From assembly GCA_964581105.1 (NCBI GenBank), contig CAZOMB010000009.1:1-48872 (forward strand): DNA of 48,872 nt. Direction: 5' to 3'. Position 1 is the stretch's first letter. Each line of letters opens with the position of its first letter. A program made the translations under genes and the position numbers. The notes beneath the pieces were generated by a model. That model had not been told where the DNA came from. It saw only the letters and a program-made list of their open reading frames with translations, and did no database searches. The DNA is from UBA10161 sp964581105 (lineage in GTDB: Archaea > Micrarchaeota > Micrarchaeia > Anstonellales > Anstonellaceae). This document shows positions 6,699-14,421 of the stretch, piece by piece.

Positions 6699-9473
6699 TT
6701 TTTGCACTTTCTGGCTTTGGATTGCAATCCTTTCCCTATGTATCCTGGTGAGCCTGCCAAGAGCATTGAAATATTTGTCCGCAGAAGTCTTCGGTTTTTC
6801 ATTAATGAGCGGTATAAGGCTATTTGCCTGTTTTGTCGCGTTTTCGTACAGCTCATCTTTCTTCGGCTTATTGGGCGGGTTGTCAAGCATGTACTTACTT
6901 ATTGCAGTTTGAATCAGCTGCGCGTTTTCTAGATGGAAATCCTCTGACTTGGAAAGTAGGATTCCTTCCATTATAGATATGTTATTGTGCCATTGCTCAT
7001 CTGTAACACAGCGATTGAGATTCCTTGCATGCTTCAGAATAGGCCTTATTTCTTCTGGCAGCAGACTTTCTGGTTTTATGAACCTCATTGATTCCGGCAA
7101 CACTCTCAGCGGTTGCTCATTGTTTTTGACGGCAACCAGCACGAAAGCAGCATCAGCGGCCCTGATTGATTTTTCCAGGACTTCCAGACCCATGGCTTCC
7201 AAGACAGCCTGCTGCGCCCCATCAGAAAACCAGAGTTTGGTGTTCGGAGGGGTGATAATATCAAACCCAAGTTTCTTCATGCTCTCCCCGAACTCCGCGC
7301 AGAATTCCTTACCATTGCTTGCAAGGAGAACCACACCACCTTCCTTGAGTACTCGGTGGGCTTCAATTATGGTGTCCCGCACAATTGTCCTGTTTTTCTT
7401 ATAGCTGAACTGATAGAGGCTGGAGCACTCCACGAAATCAAGGCTTGCTTCCGGCAGTTTGGAATCTGGCAAAACTGCTGACAGCTTATTGGGATTTTTA
7501 GAAATCTCCAGTGCACCTTCCTCTGAATCTATGTCTATTATTCTTGGAATCTTGATGCCGGTGCTTTCTGCCGTACCTTTCAGGTCCTGCATCGCTTGGT
7601 AGACCTCTCCCGGTCCGCTCATGAAGCTCGCACCTTCAGTCAGAGGGCCTATCTTTCCGTTTTTCACTAGTCCGAACAGGTGCAGCAGCTGCAGCCGAGT
7701 GGTCAGGTAAGGCGCAATGAAGGGGTAGTCTTTCGCGTACTCTTCAGGCATCTTGCCGCCCCAGCTCTCAGATTCCCGCATCTTGAACCTGAGAAGCTGC
7801 GCCTTGCTCATCTTGCTAGCATCCATCTTTTTTGCGCCGGATATCACCGCACGGGGGATGCCAACTGCGCTCTCTCTGCTCGTTGAGACAGAGTCAATAG
7901 AAAGCACATTCTCGATACCCGCAAAACTTACCGTCGAGCCCTTGCCTCCGAAGGAGGATTTGACCGTTATCGCATACTTGGCGGCTTTCCCTGTTTTCTC
8001 TTTTGTGCCTGCCGGTTTTCTGATGCGCTTTTCTTCGCCGACTTTTCTCGCTTTTGCAACAAATCCGTCTATCTCATGCTGTTTGACTTCGTACCCGAAC
8101 AGTCTTCTGGCGTCTGCGACCAGGTTCGGCAACACGTCGCGGTACCATGCGCCATGTCTCCCTTTCGGGCTCCTGTATTTGGTTAGGGCTGCGTTGTACC
8201 AATGCAATTTCTGTCCCTTAGCTTCGCGAATGACGTTGAGGGTGTAAAGCCCGGATATGGCATCTTCTGGAGGATTTCGAATGTCTCTCAGCACACAGGG
8301 AAAATCAGCAACAAACGCCCTCAGCATCTGTTCCTTGGTTGTCTTCAGTTGAAGCTTGGACATTCTCGTTTTCAACGCGTCGCTCTGGTATTCTCTTATC
8401 CGTTTTACGAGTGCTTCTGCGTCTTTCCTGCTTGTTTCCTTCCTGTTATCAGACCTCACCTGGACTATCAAATCAGGAAGGAAATCATACCAGTTTCCCC
8501 CCCCATATTCTCTTTTTAGAGCGTAAAACCATTCTGCCTTGCCAGCATCGTGCGCCTTCCTTATTTCTATAAATGACAAGGTGCGCAGGTCATCTGCAGT
8601 AATGTCCTTAAGCTTCGTTGCCTTTGCCAAAAATGGGTATTCTTCCTTGAAGAGCTTGAGTGCTTCTTCTCGTGTCATGAGCCTGTGTGATTCTCCAGCT
8701 TTTTTGTGCCATTCTGTGCTGATAATGCCTTTAATCATTTTTGAAAGTTCCAGCGCTTTCTCAAAATCAGGTGCAAAGCCGGCTTTCCAGATATAATTCG
8801 GAAGTATGGTTTCGAACCATTCTATCCTGTTTTTGTCCTTATACAACCTGATTCCTGCTTGGTAAATAGAAGTCTTTTTCCTCCCTATTTTGATTTTTTT
8901 TGCCTTGTTGCTTCCAAGACCAACGATTTTTTCTTTCAAGCGGTCAAACTCAGCAGAAGGCATCTCGTTCCATTTTTCCTTTGGAGGGAGGTCTTTCAGG
9001 AATGCAAATGTTTCCCTGAATTTTTCTATTGCTTCTTCCTCAGTTGCCTTACTTTTTACCTTGCTGATTTTCTTATCCCTTGTCCTATAAGACAGGTCAT
9101 AGACGTATTGGGATACTTCCCTTCCTTCTTCTATTGAGGAGGCAAATCCTGCGTTCAGAAAAATGTTTGGCAGAACCTGCTCGTACCATCTGCCATTCGT
9201 CTGGTTTTCCTCTTTGTAAAAATTCCTGGCAGCGTGCGGCCAGCTGCCATATCTAGCCTGGCTGGGCTCTTTGTTGTGTTTCTTACGGTAAACCGACTTT
9301 TGGACTTTTGGCCAGACGAGTTTAGCCAATTTTTTGTCCAACAGCTCTTTTTCTTCAGGATTAAGCTCGTTCCACCCCTCTACAGGTGGGAGGCTTCCAA
9401 TTTCAGGAAAATATTCTCTGAACCCTTCCAGTATCCTGGCTGTCTTTTCTTCAGCACTTTGAGTCCCTGCCAT
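6690..9473 (-). CDS. Four-repeat protein fused to a class I methyltransferase domain
   Basis: A 927-residue protein. Residues 10-478 hold four diverged repeats of about 95-115 residues, each ending in a W-Y/F-x-x-hydrophobic-L-P-N/D motif (W96, W219, W328, W443). A Gly/Ser/Lys-rich linker (479-555) follows. Residues 610-785 look like an AdoMet methyltransferase: MSGPGE (618-623) as motif I, IDID (646-649) after strand 2, DFVECSS (679-685) as motif IV region and AHRVLKEGGVVLLAS (705-719). No NPPY/DPPY motif is at the expected place, so the target is unclear. A helical tail (790-927) follows. CpG-rich codons (GCG, CGC, GTC, TCG) set it apart from neighbours and suggest acquisition. Repeat-guided nucleic-acid binding is an inference. 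Confidence 0.8.
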   Translation of the reverse strand: MAGTQSAEEKTARILEGFREYFPEIGSLPPVEGWNELNPEEKELLDKKLAKLVWPKVQKSVYRKKHNKEPSQARYGSWPHAARNFYKEENQTNGRWYEQVLPNIFLNAGFASSIEEGREVSQYVYDLSYRTRDKKISKVKSKATEEEAIEKFRETFAFLKDLPPKEKWNEMPSAEFDRLKEKIVGLGSNKAKKIKIGRKKTSIYQAGIRLYKDKNRIEWFETILPNYIWKAGFAPDFEKALELSKMIKGIISTEWHKKAGESHRLMTREEALKLFKEEYPFLAKATKLKDITADDLRTLSFIEIRKAHDAGKAEWFYALKREYGGGNWYDFLPDLIVQVRSDNRKETSRKDAEALVKRIREYQSDALKTRMSKLQLKTTKEQMLRAFVADFPCVLRDIRNPPEDAISGLYTLNVIREAKGQKLHWYNAALTKYRSPKGRHGAWYRDVLPNLVADARRLFGYEVKQHEIDGFVAKARKVGEEKRIRKPAGTKEKTGKAAKYAITVKSSFGGKGSTVSFAGIENVLSIDSVSTSRESAVGIPRAVISGAKKMDASKMSKAQLLRFKMRESESWGGKMPEEYAKDYPFIAPYLTTRLQLLHLFGLVKNGKIGPLTEGASFMSGPGEVYQAMQDLKGTAESTGIKIPRIIDIDSEEGALEISKNPNKLSAVLPDSKLPEASLDFVECSSLYQFSYKKNRTIVRDTIIEAHRVLKEGGVVLLASNGKEFCAEFGESMKKLGFDIITPPNTKLWFSDGAQQAVLEAMGLEVLEKSIRAADAAFVLVAVKNNEQPLRVLPESMRFIKPESLLPEEIRPILKHARNLNRCVTDEQWHNNISIMEGILLSKSEDFHLENAQLIQTAISKYMLDNPPNKPKKDELYENATKQANSLIPLINEKPKTSADKYFNALGRLTRIHRERIAIQSQKVQKLV
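8040..9446 (-). repeat. Four diverged protein repeats within the methyltransferase gene
   Basis: Repeats lie at about residues 10-125, 145-250, 266-360 and 376-478. Each starts with a helix of the pattern E-x-x-x-x-F-x-x-F/Y-P/A-x-L and carries a central aromatic helix ending Y-K/R (NFYKE, RLYKD, REYGG, TKYRS). It closes with GRWYEQVLPN, IEWFETILPN, GNWYDFLPD or GAWYRDVLPN. The layout recalls homing-endonuclease-associated helical repeats, but I cannot confirm the family. Confidence 0.7.
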
Positions 9474-9495
9474 GCCTTTATTCTATGTGGTTTTA

Positions 9496-9503
9496 TTTAT
9501 AAA
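9496..9503 (-). promoter_or_regulatory. TATA box for the repeat-methyltransferase gene
   Basis: TTTATAAA, centred about 26 bp upstream of the ATG at 9473 on the minus strand. The spacing predicts a leaderless transcript independent of the MEMO1 gene ending at 9517. Confidence 0.6.
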
Positions 9504-9516
9504 CTTATGTAAAAAC

Positions 9517-10338
9517 CTACTTATTCATAGCCAGTGCAGCATAAGCAACAACACTGGAATAGTCGCCAGTCGTTTCCCCAGAATTGGTGTACTTCAATAG
9601 CTCGCACTTTTTTGCACCTGCAAGCTTTGAGTAATACAAAGCAGCTGCAATTGGCGAGTGCCCGCAGGCAGTAATACTCTTCTTTTGAATAATCTCCTCA
9701 AAGCCCTTTTCATCAAGCCCAACAAGCTGATTAATGGCAGGCATGTCCTTTGCCTTTGCAGCTTCAGCAGTTTCATAATGGGTAAAGTCAGACGAGGCAA
9801 TCACAATCACATTTTCCTTTTGCTTTTTTATTGCATCAAAAACAGCCTTTCCCAAATCCTGTGCATATGAAATTCCCTGCATTCCCATGCAAATGCATAC
9901 TATCTTTGCTGTTGGGCAAATGGCTTGCAAAAAAGGCAGCTGCACTTCGCATGAATGCTCCCTTAAATGGGCAAGCTCATCATTTTCTGCGATTTTTGAT
10001 GAATTAATAATTTCCCCAGCAAGCCCAGTATTGCACCTTGAAATGCCTAAAGGGGTTTTCCAGTCATCAAAAGAAACAGACATTGGCGCTCCAATTCCAG
10101 TATGGTTTGGCCCTATTATAATGGCAGTAACCTCCTTTTCCTTCCAATTAGAGCAGCAGGCAAATGAATAGGCAGCAGCCTGCCCTGAGTAAACATAGCC
10201 AGCATGCGGGCAGACTATTGCCAGCCTTTGCTTTTGCTTTACCTCTTTTGCAGCCTTTTCAAGGTATGCATTTACTTCTGATTTCAGGGATGCTTCAGAA
10301 GCACTGTAAAACATGCCAGCAACAGAAGGTTCCCTCAT
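9517..10338 (-). CDS. MEMO1 family protein (AmmeMemoRadiSam system protein B-like)
   Basis: A 273-residue protein of the MEMO/DODA-like fold. Conserved elements are REPSVAGMFY (2-11), PHAGYVYSG (about 44-52), GPNHTG (about 76-81), EHSCEVQLPFLQ (about 129-140), SSDFTHYE (about 183-190), CGHSPIAAAL and NSGETTGDYSSVV near the C-terminus. The two histidines and the late cysteine match the metal-binding set of the family. In many prokaryotes it is encoded beside an AMMECR1 protein and a radical SAM enzyme; neither is seen here, so its role remains open. Confidence 0.9.
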   Translation of the reverse strand: MREPSVAGMFYSASEASLKSEVNAYLEKAAKEVKQKQRLAIVCPHAGYVYSGQAAAYSFACCSNWKEKEVTAIIIGPNHTGIGAPMSVSFDDWKTPLGISRCNTGLAGEIINSSKIAENDELAHLREHSCEVQLPFLQAICPTAKIVCICMGMQGISYAQDLGKAVFDAIKKQKENVIVIASSDFTHYETAEAAKAKDMPAINQLVGLDEKGFEEIIQKKSITACGHSPIAAALYYSKLAGAKKCELLKYTNSGETTGDYSSVVAYAALAMNK

Positions 10339-10359
10339 AAGCAGGTTTGCAACGCTACC

Positions 10360-10370
10360 TTTTTAATATT
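10360..10370. promoter_or_regulatory. Bidirectional TATA box between MEMO1 and the gene at 10390
   Basis: TTTTTAATATT on the plus strand, AATATTAAAAA on the minus strand. It lies about 26 bp from both the MEMO1 ATG (10338) and the plus-strand ATG (10390), the same geometry as at 6045-6053. Confidence 0.6.
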
Positions 10371-10389
10371 CAAGTACCCAGCTTTGCAT

Positions 10390-11118
10390 ATGGCAGAAAA
10401 CATACTCAAGCACACCTTCAAGGCATACAAAAAGAACCTAAAGCTCATTTCATTTTTTTCAATTCCTGCTTTGGTTGCATTCCTTATCCCTGTGCTTGTG
10501 AACACCCCTGTATTTGGAGCATTAGGGGGCACATTCCTGAGGACTGGCAGCATACCAGACCTTACTGCACCTGAATTTGGCGTAATACTTGTCGGTGTAC
10601 TTGCTTCCCTTTACTTGATATCATTTGCAATGGTGAACATAAACATAGTCATAAAGTCGCAAAGGACAGGCACAAGCATAAAAAAAGAGGTCATAAAGGG
10701 AGTTACAGGCTATACTTTGAACGTATTTCTGCTTTTCCTGCTTGGCAGCATTGCATTGCTCATAATACAGCTTCTTACATTTGAATTAGGAGTACAGGCC
10801 TGGCTTGCTCCAGCCCTGTCTTTGATAATATGGCTCCCGTTGTTCTATGCCCCAGCTGGGCTTGTGATAGACGAATTGCGGCCTTTCAGGGCAGCACAAA
10901 GGTCATTTGGCATGATATTTTCAAAGCTCAATTATTTTGTAATATGGCTTGCAATCGCATTTGTGCTTCTTTCCCTTATGGACGGGATATTGCTCTGGCT
11001 GCTTCCCCACAAGTTTGGCTCATTGGCAGTGCTTCTGATAAACTCAATGGTGCTCATGCCATTCCTGATTGTGCTGCAGACCCAGATATACCTCTCAAAG
11101 TACAGCATACTTGACTAA
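10390..11118 (+). CDS. Polytopic membrane protein of unknown function
   Basis: A 242-residue integral membrane protein with about six hydrophobic segments (near 19-37, 58-82, 107-130, 136-158, 178-200 and 210-230). The amphipathic start, MAENILKHTFKAYKKNL, and the AAQRSFGMIF loop resemble archaeal proteins that carry a glycerophosphodiester-phosphodiesterase-type membrane domain, a weak resemblance only. ATG at 10390 is chosen from its distance to the A/T box; a TTG six bases upstream is possible. Confidence 0.65.
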   Translation: MAENILKHTFKAYKKNLKLISFFSIPALVAFLIPVLVNTPVFGALGGTFLRTGSIPDLTAPEFGVILVGVLASLYLISFAMVNINIVIKSQRTGTSIKKEVIKGVTGYTLNVFLLFLLGSIALLIIQLLTFELGVQAWLAPALSLIIWLPLFYAPAGLVIDELRPFRAAQRSFGMIFSKLNYFVIWLAIAFVLLSLMDGILLWLLPHKFGSLAVLLINSMVLMPFLIVLQTQIYLSKYSILD

Positions 11119-11198
11119 GGGAATGTTGCCTGTTTTCCTACCCCTGCAGTCAATAGGTTTATATTCTTATCCAACCACAGTTTACAACAGGTATTAAT

Positions 11199-11837
11199 AT
11201 GCTATTCAAAAGAAAATATGACAAAAACTCCGGAGGAAAAGGGGGGGAGAAGCCAGATATTGATAAAATTCTTTCCCATCCTTCAGCTCTTGACAAACTT
11301 GAAGTAATCGCAGAAGGCAAAATAACAGACTTTTTTTCTTCTAAAAAGAACAAGATAAAAGCAGCAAGGATGATTGAGGCACAAAAAGGCCTTAATGAAA
11401 ACAAGGGTGCCGCATTACCAATTATCAAGCTCTTTGAAAAAGAAGAGGACAAAATGAATGCATTAAAAGAGCTTGACAATGCATTCAGACAAATTGCTGA
11501 TGCTAACAGTGAAAAGTTTGCCACTAATGCACTTGCCTTAGCAGCCTCAGTAATAAAGCAATTAAAGCCACAAGACAAGACAATTACAAATCTTAATTTT
11601 GTTCTTGGAAAGGCAATTGAGAGCATGAAAATAATAAGGGCAGATGAAATCACCTATGCATTTCCTGCAGTTCAAGCAATACTTACCTATCGCGTTAAAG
11701 AAGGATGTAAATTAGGGGCTCTTGACATTCTTCTTAACAAAGCGAATGAGATAGTAAAGGCAAACGGACTAATAGATGATTTTAGTACCACTCTCGAGGA
11801 CTATTTTCTGAAGAACCACCCTAATTTGGCAAAGTAA
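11199..11837 (+). CDS. Soluble helical protein of unknown function
   Basis: A 212-residue protein that appears almost wholly alpha-helical, with many Lys/Glu heptad-like stretches and Ala-rich helices, suggesting helical hairpin repeats (ARM- or TPR-like). No transmembrane segment or catalytic motif is seen. A TATA-like TTTATATT at 11158-11165 lies about 37 bp before the ATG, leaving a short leader with a weak AGGT ribosome-binding site. The downstream neighbour is convergent. Confidence 0.6.
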   Translation: MLFKRKYDKNSGGKGGEKPDIDKILSHPSALDKLEVIAEGKITDFFSSKKNKIKAARMIEAQKGLNENKGAALPIIKLFEKEEDKMNALKELDNAFRQIADANSEKFATNALALAASVIKQLKPQDKTITNLNFVLGKAIESMKIIRADEITYAFPAVQAILTYRVKEGCKLGALDILLNKANEIVKANGLIDDFSTTLEDYFLKNHPNLAK

Positions 11838-11847
11838 CCAGTCCTTC

Positions 11848-12090
11848 CTAAGTAAGCAGATTAGCAGAGTTTGTTGCAATCAAAGAAGCAGCCCCAGTTA
11901 TTGCAGCAACAACTATTCCTCCTGCAATCAGGGCATAGGCAGTTGTTATGTATTTTCCCCTCTGGTCAGAAGGCTGGGTCTGTGCAAGGCCATATGCCAA
12001 GCCTCCAAGAACAATGAGAATTACAGAGACAATAGGGCCAAGCTGAAGAAGGACTCCCTGTATGCCAGTCAGTGTGTCAACAATGCCCAT
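11848..12090 (-). CDS. Small two-helix membrane protein
   Basis: An 80-residue protein from the ATG at 12090, with hydrophobic helices at about 16-36 and 49-70 joined by a short polar loop (TQPSDQRGKY). Its size and topology resemble TrbC/VirB2-like small membrane subunits, but sequence identity to them is not evident. The frame is open upstream to a TTG at 12186; I prefer 12090 because a TATA-like TATAAA (12123-12128, opposite strand) lies 35 bp before it and GGTGTGGG precedes it. A GTG at 12096 is also possible. Confidence 0.5.
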   Translation of the reverse strand: MGIVDTLTGIQGVLLQLGPIVSVILIVLGGLAYGLAQTQPSDQRGKYITTAYALIAGGIVVAAITGAASLIATNSANLLT

Positions 12091-12206
12091 TCCCACACCA
12101 AGTGGATTTAGCCCTCTTAAACTATAAAATAATGCTGTTTTGTTTTTGCCCTGTTGCTGGCTGGTTTTTATATCTTTCCCTTTCAATAGACGCAGAGGTG
12201 TGACTC

Positions 12207-12311
12207 ATGAGCGACCATTACAGAGTTGACATCTATACTATGGATGAAGACGAACTTGACCCAGAAGATGATGATTTTGACGAAGACTGGGAAGACGAAG
12301 ATGAAGAGTAG
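12207..12311 (+). CDS. 34-residue hyperacidic protein
   Basis: A short frame ATG to TAG encoding 34 residues, 20 of them Asp or Glu, with one Arg, one His and no Lys. The N-terminal 12 residues (MSDHYRVDIYTM) are mixed, after which the chain is almost continuous D/E with single F and W. GAGGTG lies 6 bases before the ATG, and a TATA-like TTTATAT (about 12165) precedes that, so it has both expression signals. A T-rich terminator follows directly. Polyanionic peptides of this kind often bind basic proteins or metals; that is inference. Confidence 0.7.
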   Translation: MSDHYRVDIYTMDEDELDPEDDDFDEDWEDEDEE

Positions 12312-12353
12312 TTTCTCCTTTTTCACTTTTTTCTTTTAATTTTTTATTTTTAA
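12312..12353 (+). terminator. T-rich archaeal terminator after the acidic gene
   Basis: Several oligo-T runs (TTTCTCC, TTTTTC, TTTTTTC, TTTTAA, TTTTTTA, TTTTTAA) begin right after the stop. Archaeal RNA polymerase terminates at such runs without a hairpin. Confidence 0.6.
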
Positions 12354-12411
12354 CCTCTAATAATAATGTTGCTTAACGTGGCAATTACACCGGCATGGAG
12401 GTCTGCTCTTG

Positions 12412-12420
12412 TTTATATAG
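12412..12420 (+). promoter_or_regulatory. TATA box for the gene at 12444
   Basis: TTTATATAG centred 28 bp before the ATG at 12444, predicting a leaderless transcript. Confidence 0.65.
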
Positions 12421-12443
12421 CCACTTTTCCAAGTTCCTGCATT

Positions 12444-12716
12444 ATGGCGACAATTGAAGAGGAAGTAATCCATTGGTGGAAGGATGACAAAGGTGAATCC
12501 CACAGGAATGCCCTCAGATTAGAATCTGAGCCACCCACAGAGCCTAACGGCTTTCCAAGGGACGGAGTAGTGGTTGTCAGGATAATGAATTCAGCCTCGC
12601 AGCAGGCAATAAGGCTTTCACCTGATGAGGCATTGAGGATGAGCACCCAGCTCCTTTCAATTGCAAAGGATTTGCTAAACCAAAAAAGGATCATGTGGAA
12701 CCATCATGAGGACTGA
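12444..12716 (+). CDS. Small conserved-looking protein of unknown function
   Basis: A 90-residue soluble protein, acidic at the start (MATIEEEV). It has a beta-type segment GVVVVRIMN near 42-50 and a C-terminal helix containing LSPDEALRMSTQLLSIAKDLL. The last part resembles helices of small bacterial and archaeal proteins of unknown role. The start is fixed by the TATA box; the frame is open further upstream but that stretch contains the promoter. Confidence 0.65.
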   Translation: MATIEEEVIHWWKDDKGESHRNALRLESEPPTEPNGFPRDGVVVVRIMNSASQQAIRLSPDEALRMSTQLLSIAKDLLNQKRIMWNHHED

Positions 12717-12736
12717 AGCTAATCACCATTTTTTCA

Positions 12737-12771
12737 CCCTGGCCCGGGAGAAGTCGCCACTCGGGCCAGGG
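12737..12771. other. GC-rich perfect hairpin in an intergenic spacer
   Basis: CCCTGGCCCG (12737-12746) and CGGGCCAGGG (12762-12771) form a perfect 10-bp stem around a 15-base loop, with two more pairs possible inside. Downstream is pyrimidine-rich (GCTTTCCTTTCC), so it could end transcription of the 12444 gene, but such GC-rich stems are not needed by archaeal RNA polymerase. It could also be part of a small RNA in the 151-bp spacer. Confidence 0.5.
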
Positions 12772-12836
12772 CTTTCCTTTCCGTCCGCATCCCCATAAGA
12801 GCAGGCAGTTGGGCTGGGGCGTAAACCTTCCACAAG

Positions 12837-12845
12837 CTTTATATG
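12837..12845 (+). promoter_or_regulatory. TATA box for the gene at 12868
   Basis: CTTTATATG centred 27 bp before the ATG at 12868; leaderless transcription is predicted. Confidence 0.65.
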
Positions 12846-12867
12846 TTAATCCCCACAGAATACCACT

Positions 12868-13152
12868 ATGGTAATGGCATATCCTGATAACAGCTATTCA
12901 GATATCGGTCCAAAAAATATTGAGATCAAAACCAAGTACAACTACAATCATAGAAAACTAGCGAGCATAATTTCCAGGACTGGTCTTACTGTCGAGTTCA
13001 AAGAGATTGTCAAGTTCAAAAAGGTCTCCAAGCGAGAGGCCATCTTCAGGATTTCAAGCAACGGCACTACCAGGCAGAATGCTGCATTAAAGGCATTTGA
13101 CGAATTCTTTTCCCTAATTGGAGAGCACACCCCTGGGCAGAAGCCATTCTGA
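12868..13152 (+). CDS. Small basic protein of unknown function
   Basis: A 94-residue protein, basic in its middle (KFKKVSKREAIFRI) with an alpha-beta appearance: helix near 28-36, strands near 39-48 and 58-64, and a helix near 69-84. No cysteine motifs or membrane helices. A second in-frame ATG lies at 12874. The size and basic nature allow a nucleic-acid-binding role, which is only inference. Confidence 0.6.
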   Translation: MVMAYPDNSYSDIGPKNIEIKTKYNYNHRKLASIISRTGLTVEFKEIVKFKKVSKREAIFRISSNGTTRQNAALKAFDEFFSLIGEHTPGQKPF

Positions 13153-13200
13153 AACCATTCCTTTTTATTATCTTTTCCCAATCTTCTCAGCACTGGTTTT

Positions 13201-14370
13201 ATGGAACAATTTGACATTGCAATAATAGGTGCAGGCCCTGCAGGGACCTATGCAGCTTATGAGGCAGCAAAAAAAGGCCTGTCCACAGTAGTATTTGAGG
13301 AGCATGAAAAAATAGGAGAGCCAGTTCACTGCGGGGAATGCCTGTCAGCGCTTTCCTGCAAAAGGCTGGAACTGGAACTTCCTCAAGAAGTAATTTCAAT
13401 GAAAGTAAAAGGAATAAGGCTCATATTCCCTGGAAAAAGAGGAGTATTCTTGGAAGAGCCAGGCTATGTCCTTGAAAAGCACAAGTTTGAACAGCATTTG
13501 GCATCCCTTGGGCAGGAAAAAGAGGCTGTTTACAAATTAAAGCACAGGGTCTCAGGAATGAAAAAAGACAATGGGGGCTGGCAAATTTCAACAACACAGG
13601 GCGAGTATTTTGCAAAAATAGCAATTGATGCAAGCGGGGTTGCAGGGGCAGCATCAAAATTCCTTTCCCTAAACCCAGAGCCAAAAAAAGTGATTGGCCT
13701 GCAATTTGAGATGTCGCCAATTGAGTCAGACGGGTTTATCAAATTTTTCCTATGGCCAAAACTAGCGCCGCATGGCTACTTATGGATAATACCAAAAAAC
13801 AATGAAAGGGCAAATGTGGGGTTAGTGACTAATGATGCCCCTTCAACAAGAAAATACCTTGAGCAATTCATTGATGAATATGGCTTGCAGGAAAAGAAAA
13901 AAACAAAGGCATTTGGGGGCTTTATTCCTGCTTCAGGACCAGTGAAAAATACATTTTCAGATGGAATAATGCTAATAGGAGATGCGGCAGGTTTCACTTC
14001 CCCAATGTTTGAGGGGGGAACATCCCTTGCAATGGCTTCTGGAAAGTTTGCAGCACAAGTTGCAACAGAGGCAATTGCAAAAGCAGACACCTCAAAAGCA
14101 GTTCTTTCAAGGTATGAATTGCTTTGGAAGGCAGAATTTCCAGTTTACTCAAAGCTGATTGAGGCAAAAAATGCCTTGTACAACTTCACAGACGCAGAAC
14201 TTGACAAAATAGCCTCTTTTATTCCTCAAAACCTGACAAACATGACACCATTTGGAAAGGCAAAAGTAGGCGCAAAAGTAATTCTGAACGCACCATCCCT
14301 TCTTTTGAAAGGCTTTGTGCCAGCAATGAATGCACTTAGCTATTCCCGGGCAGAGTTTTATGGCTGGTAA
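13201..14370 (+). CDS. Geranylgeranyl reductase family FAD-dependent oxidoreductase
   Basis: A 389-residue flavoprotein of the geranylgeranyl reductase family. Signatures are the N-terminal dinucleotide fold IIGAGPAG (8-15), the active-site-type PVHCGECLS (41-49) with C44 and C47, and MLIGDAAGF (258-266) followed by FEGGTSLAMASG. Archaeal members hydrogenate the isoprenoid chains of membrane ether lipids, which fits the isoprenoid isomerase elsewhere in the window. A TTTTTATT box lies about 35 bp before the ATG. A different polyprenyl substrate is possible. Confidence 0.85.
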   Translation: MEQFDIAIIGAGPAGTYAAYEAAKKGLSTVVFEEHEKIGEPVHCGECLSALSCKRLELELPQEVISMKVKGIRLIFPGKRGVFLEEPGYVLEKHKFEQHLASLGQEKEAVYKLKHRVSGMKKDNGGWQISTTQGEYFAKIAIDASGVAGAASKFLSLNPEPKKVIGLQFEMSPIESDGFIKFFLWPKLAPHGYLWIIPKNNERANVGLVTNDAPSTRKYLEQFIDEYGLQEKKKTKAFGGFIPASGPVKNTFSDGIMLIGDAAGFTSPMFEGGTSLAMASGKFAAQVATEAIAKADTSKAVLSRYELLWKAEFPVYSKLIEAKNALYNFTDAELDKIASFIPQNLTNMTPFGKAKVGAKVILNAPSLLLKGFVPAMNALSYSRAEFYGW

Positions 14371-14421
14371 CCTTACCAACTCTTTTTATTTATTCCATCT
14401 AAATCTACCTTTGTTGGTAAT

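Noticed and set aside
12091..12186. N-terminal extension of the small membrane protein at 11848
   Set aside because: Requires a TTG start and polar residues unlike the rest; a TATA-like box lies within it, so the shorter ATG form is preferred.
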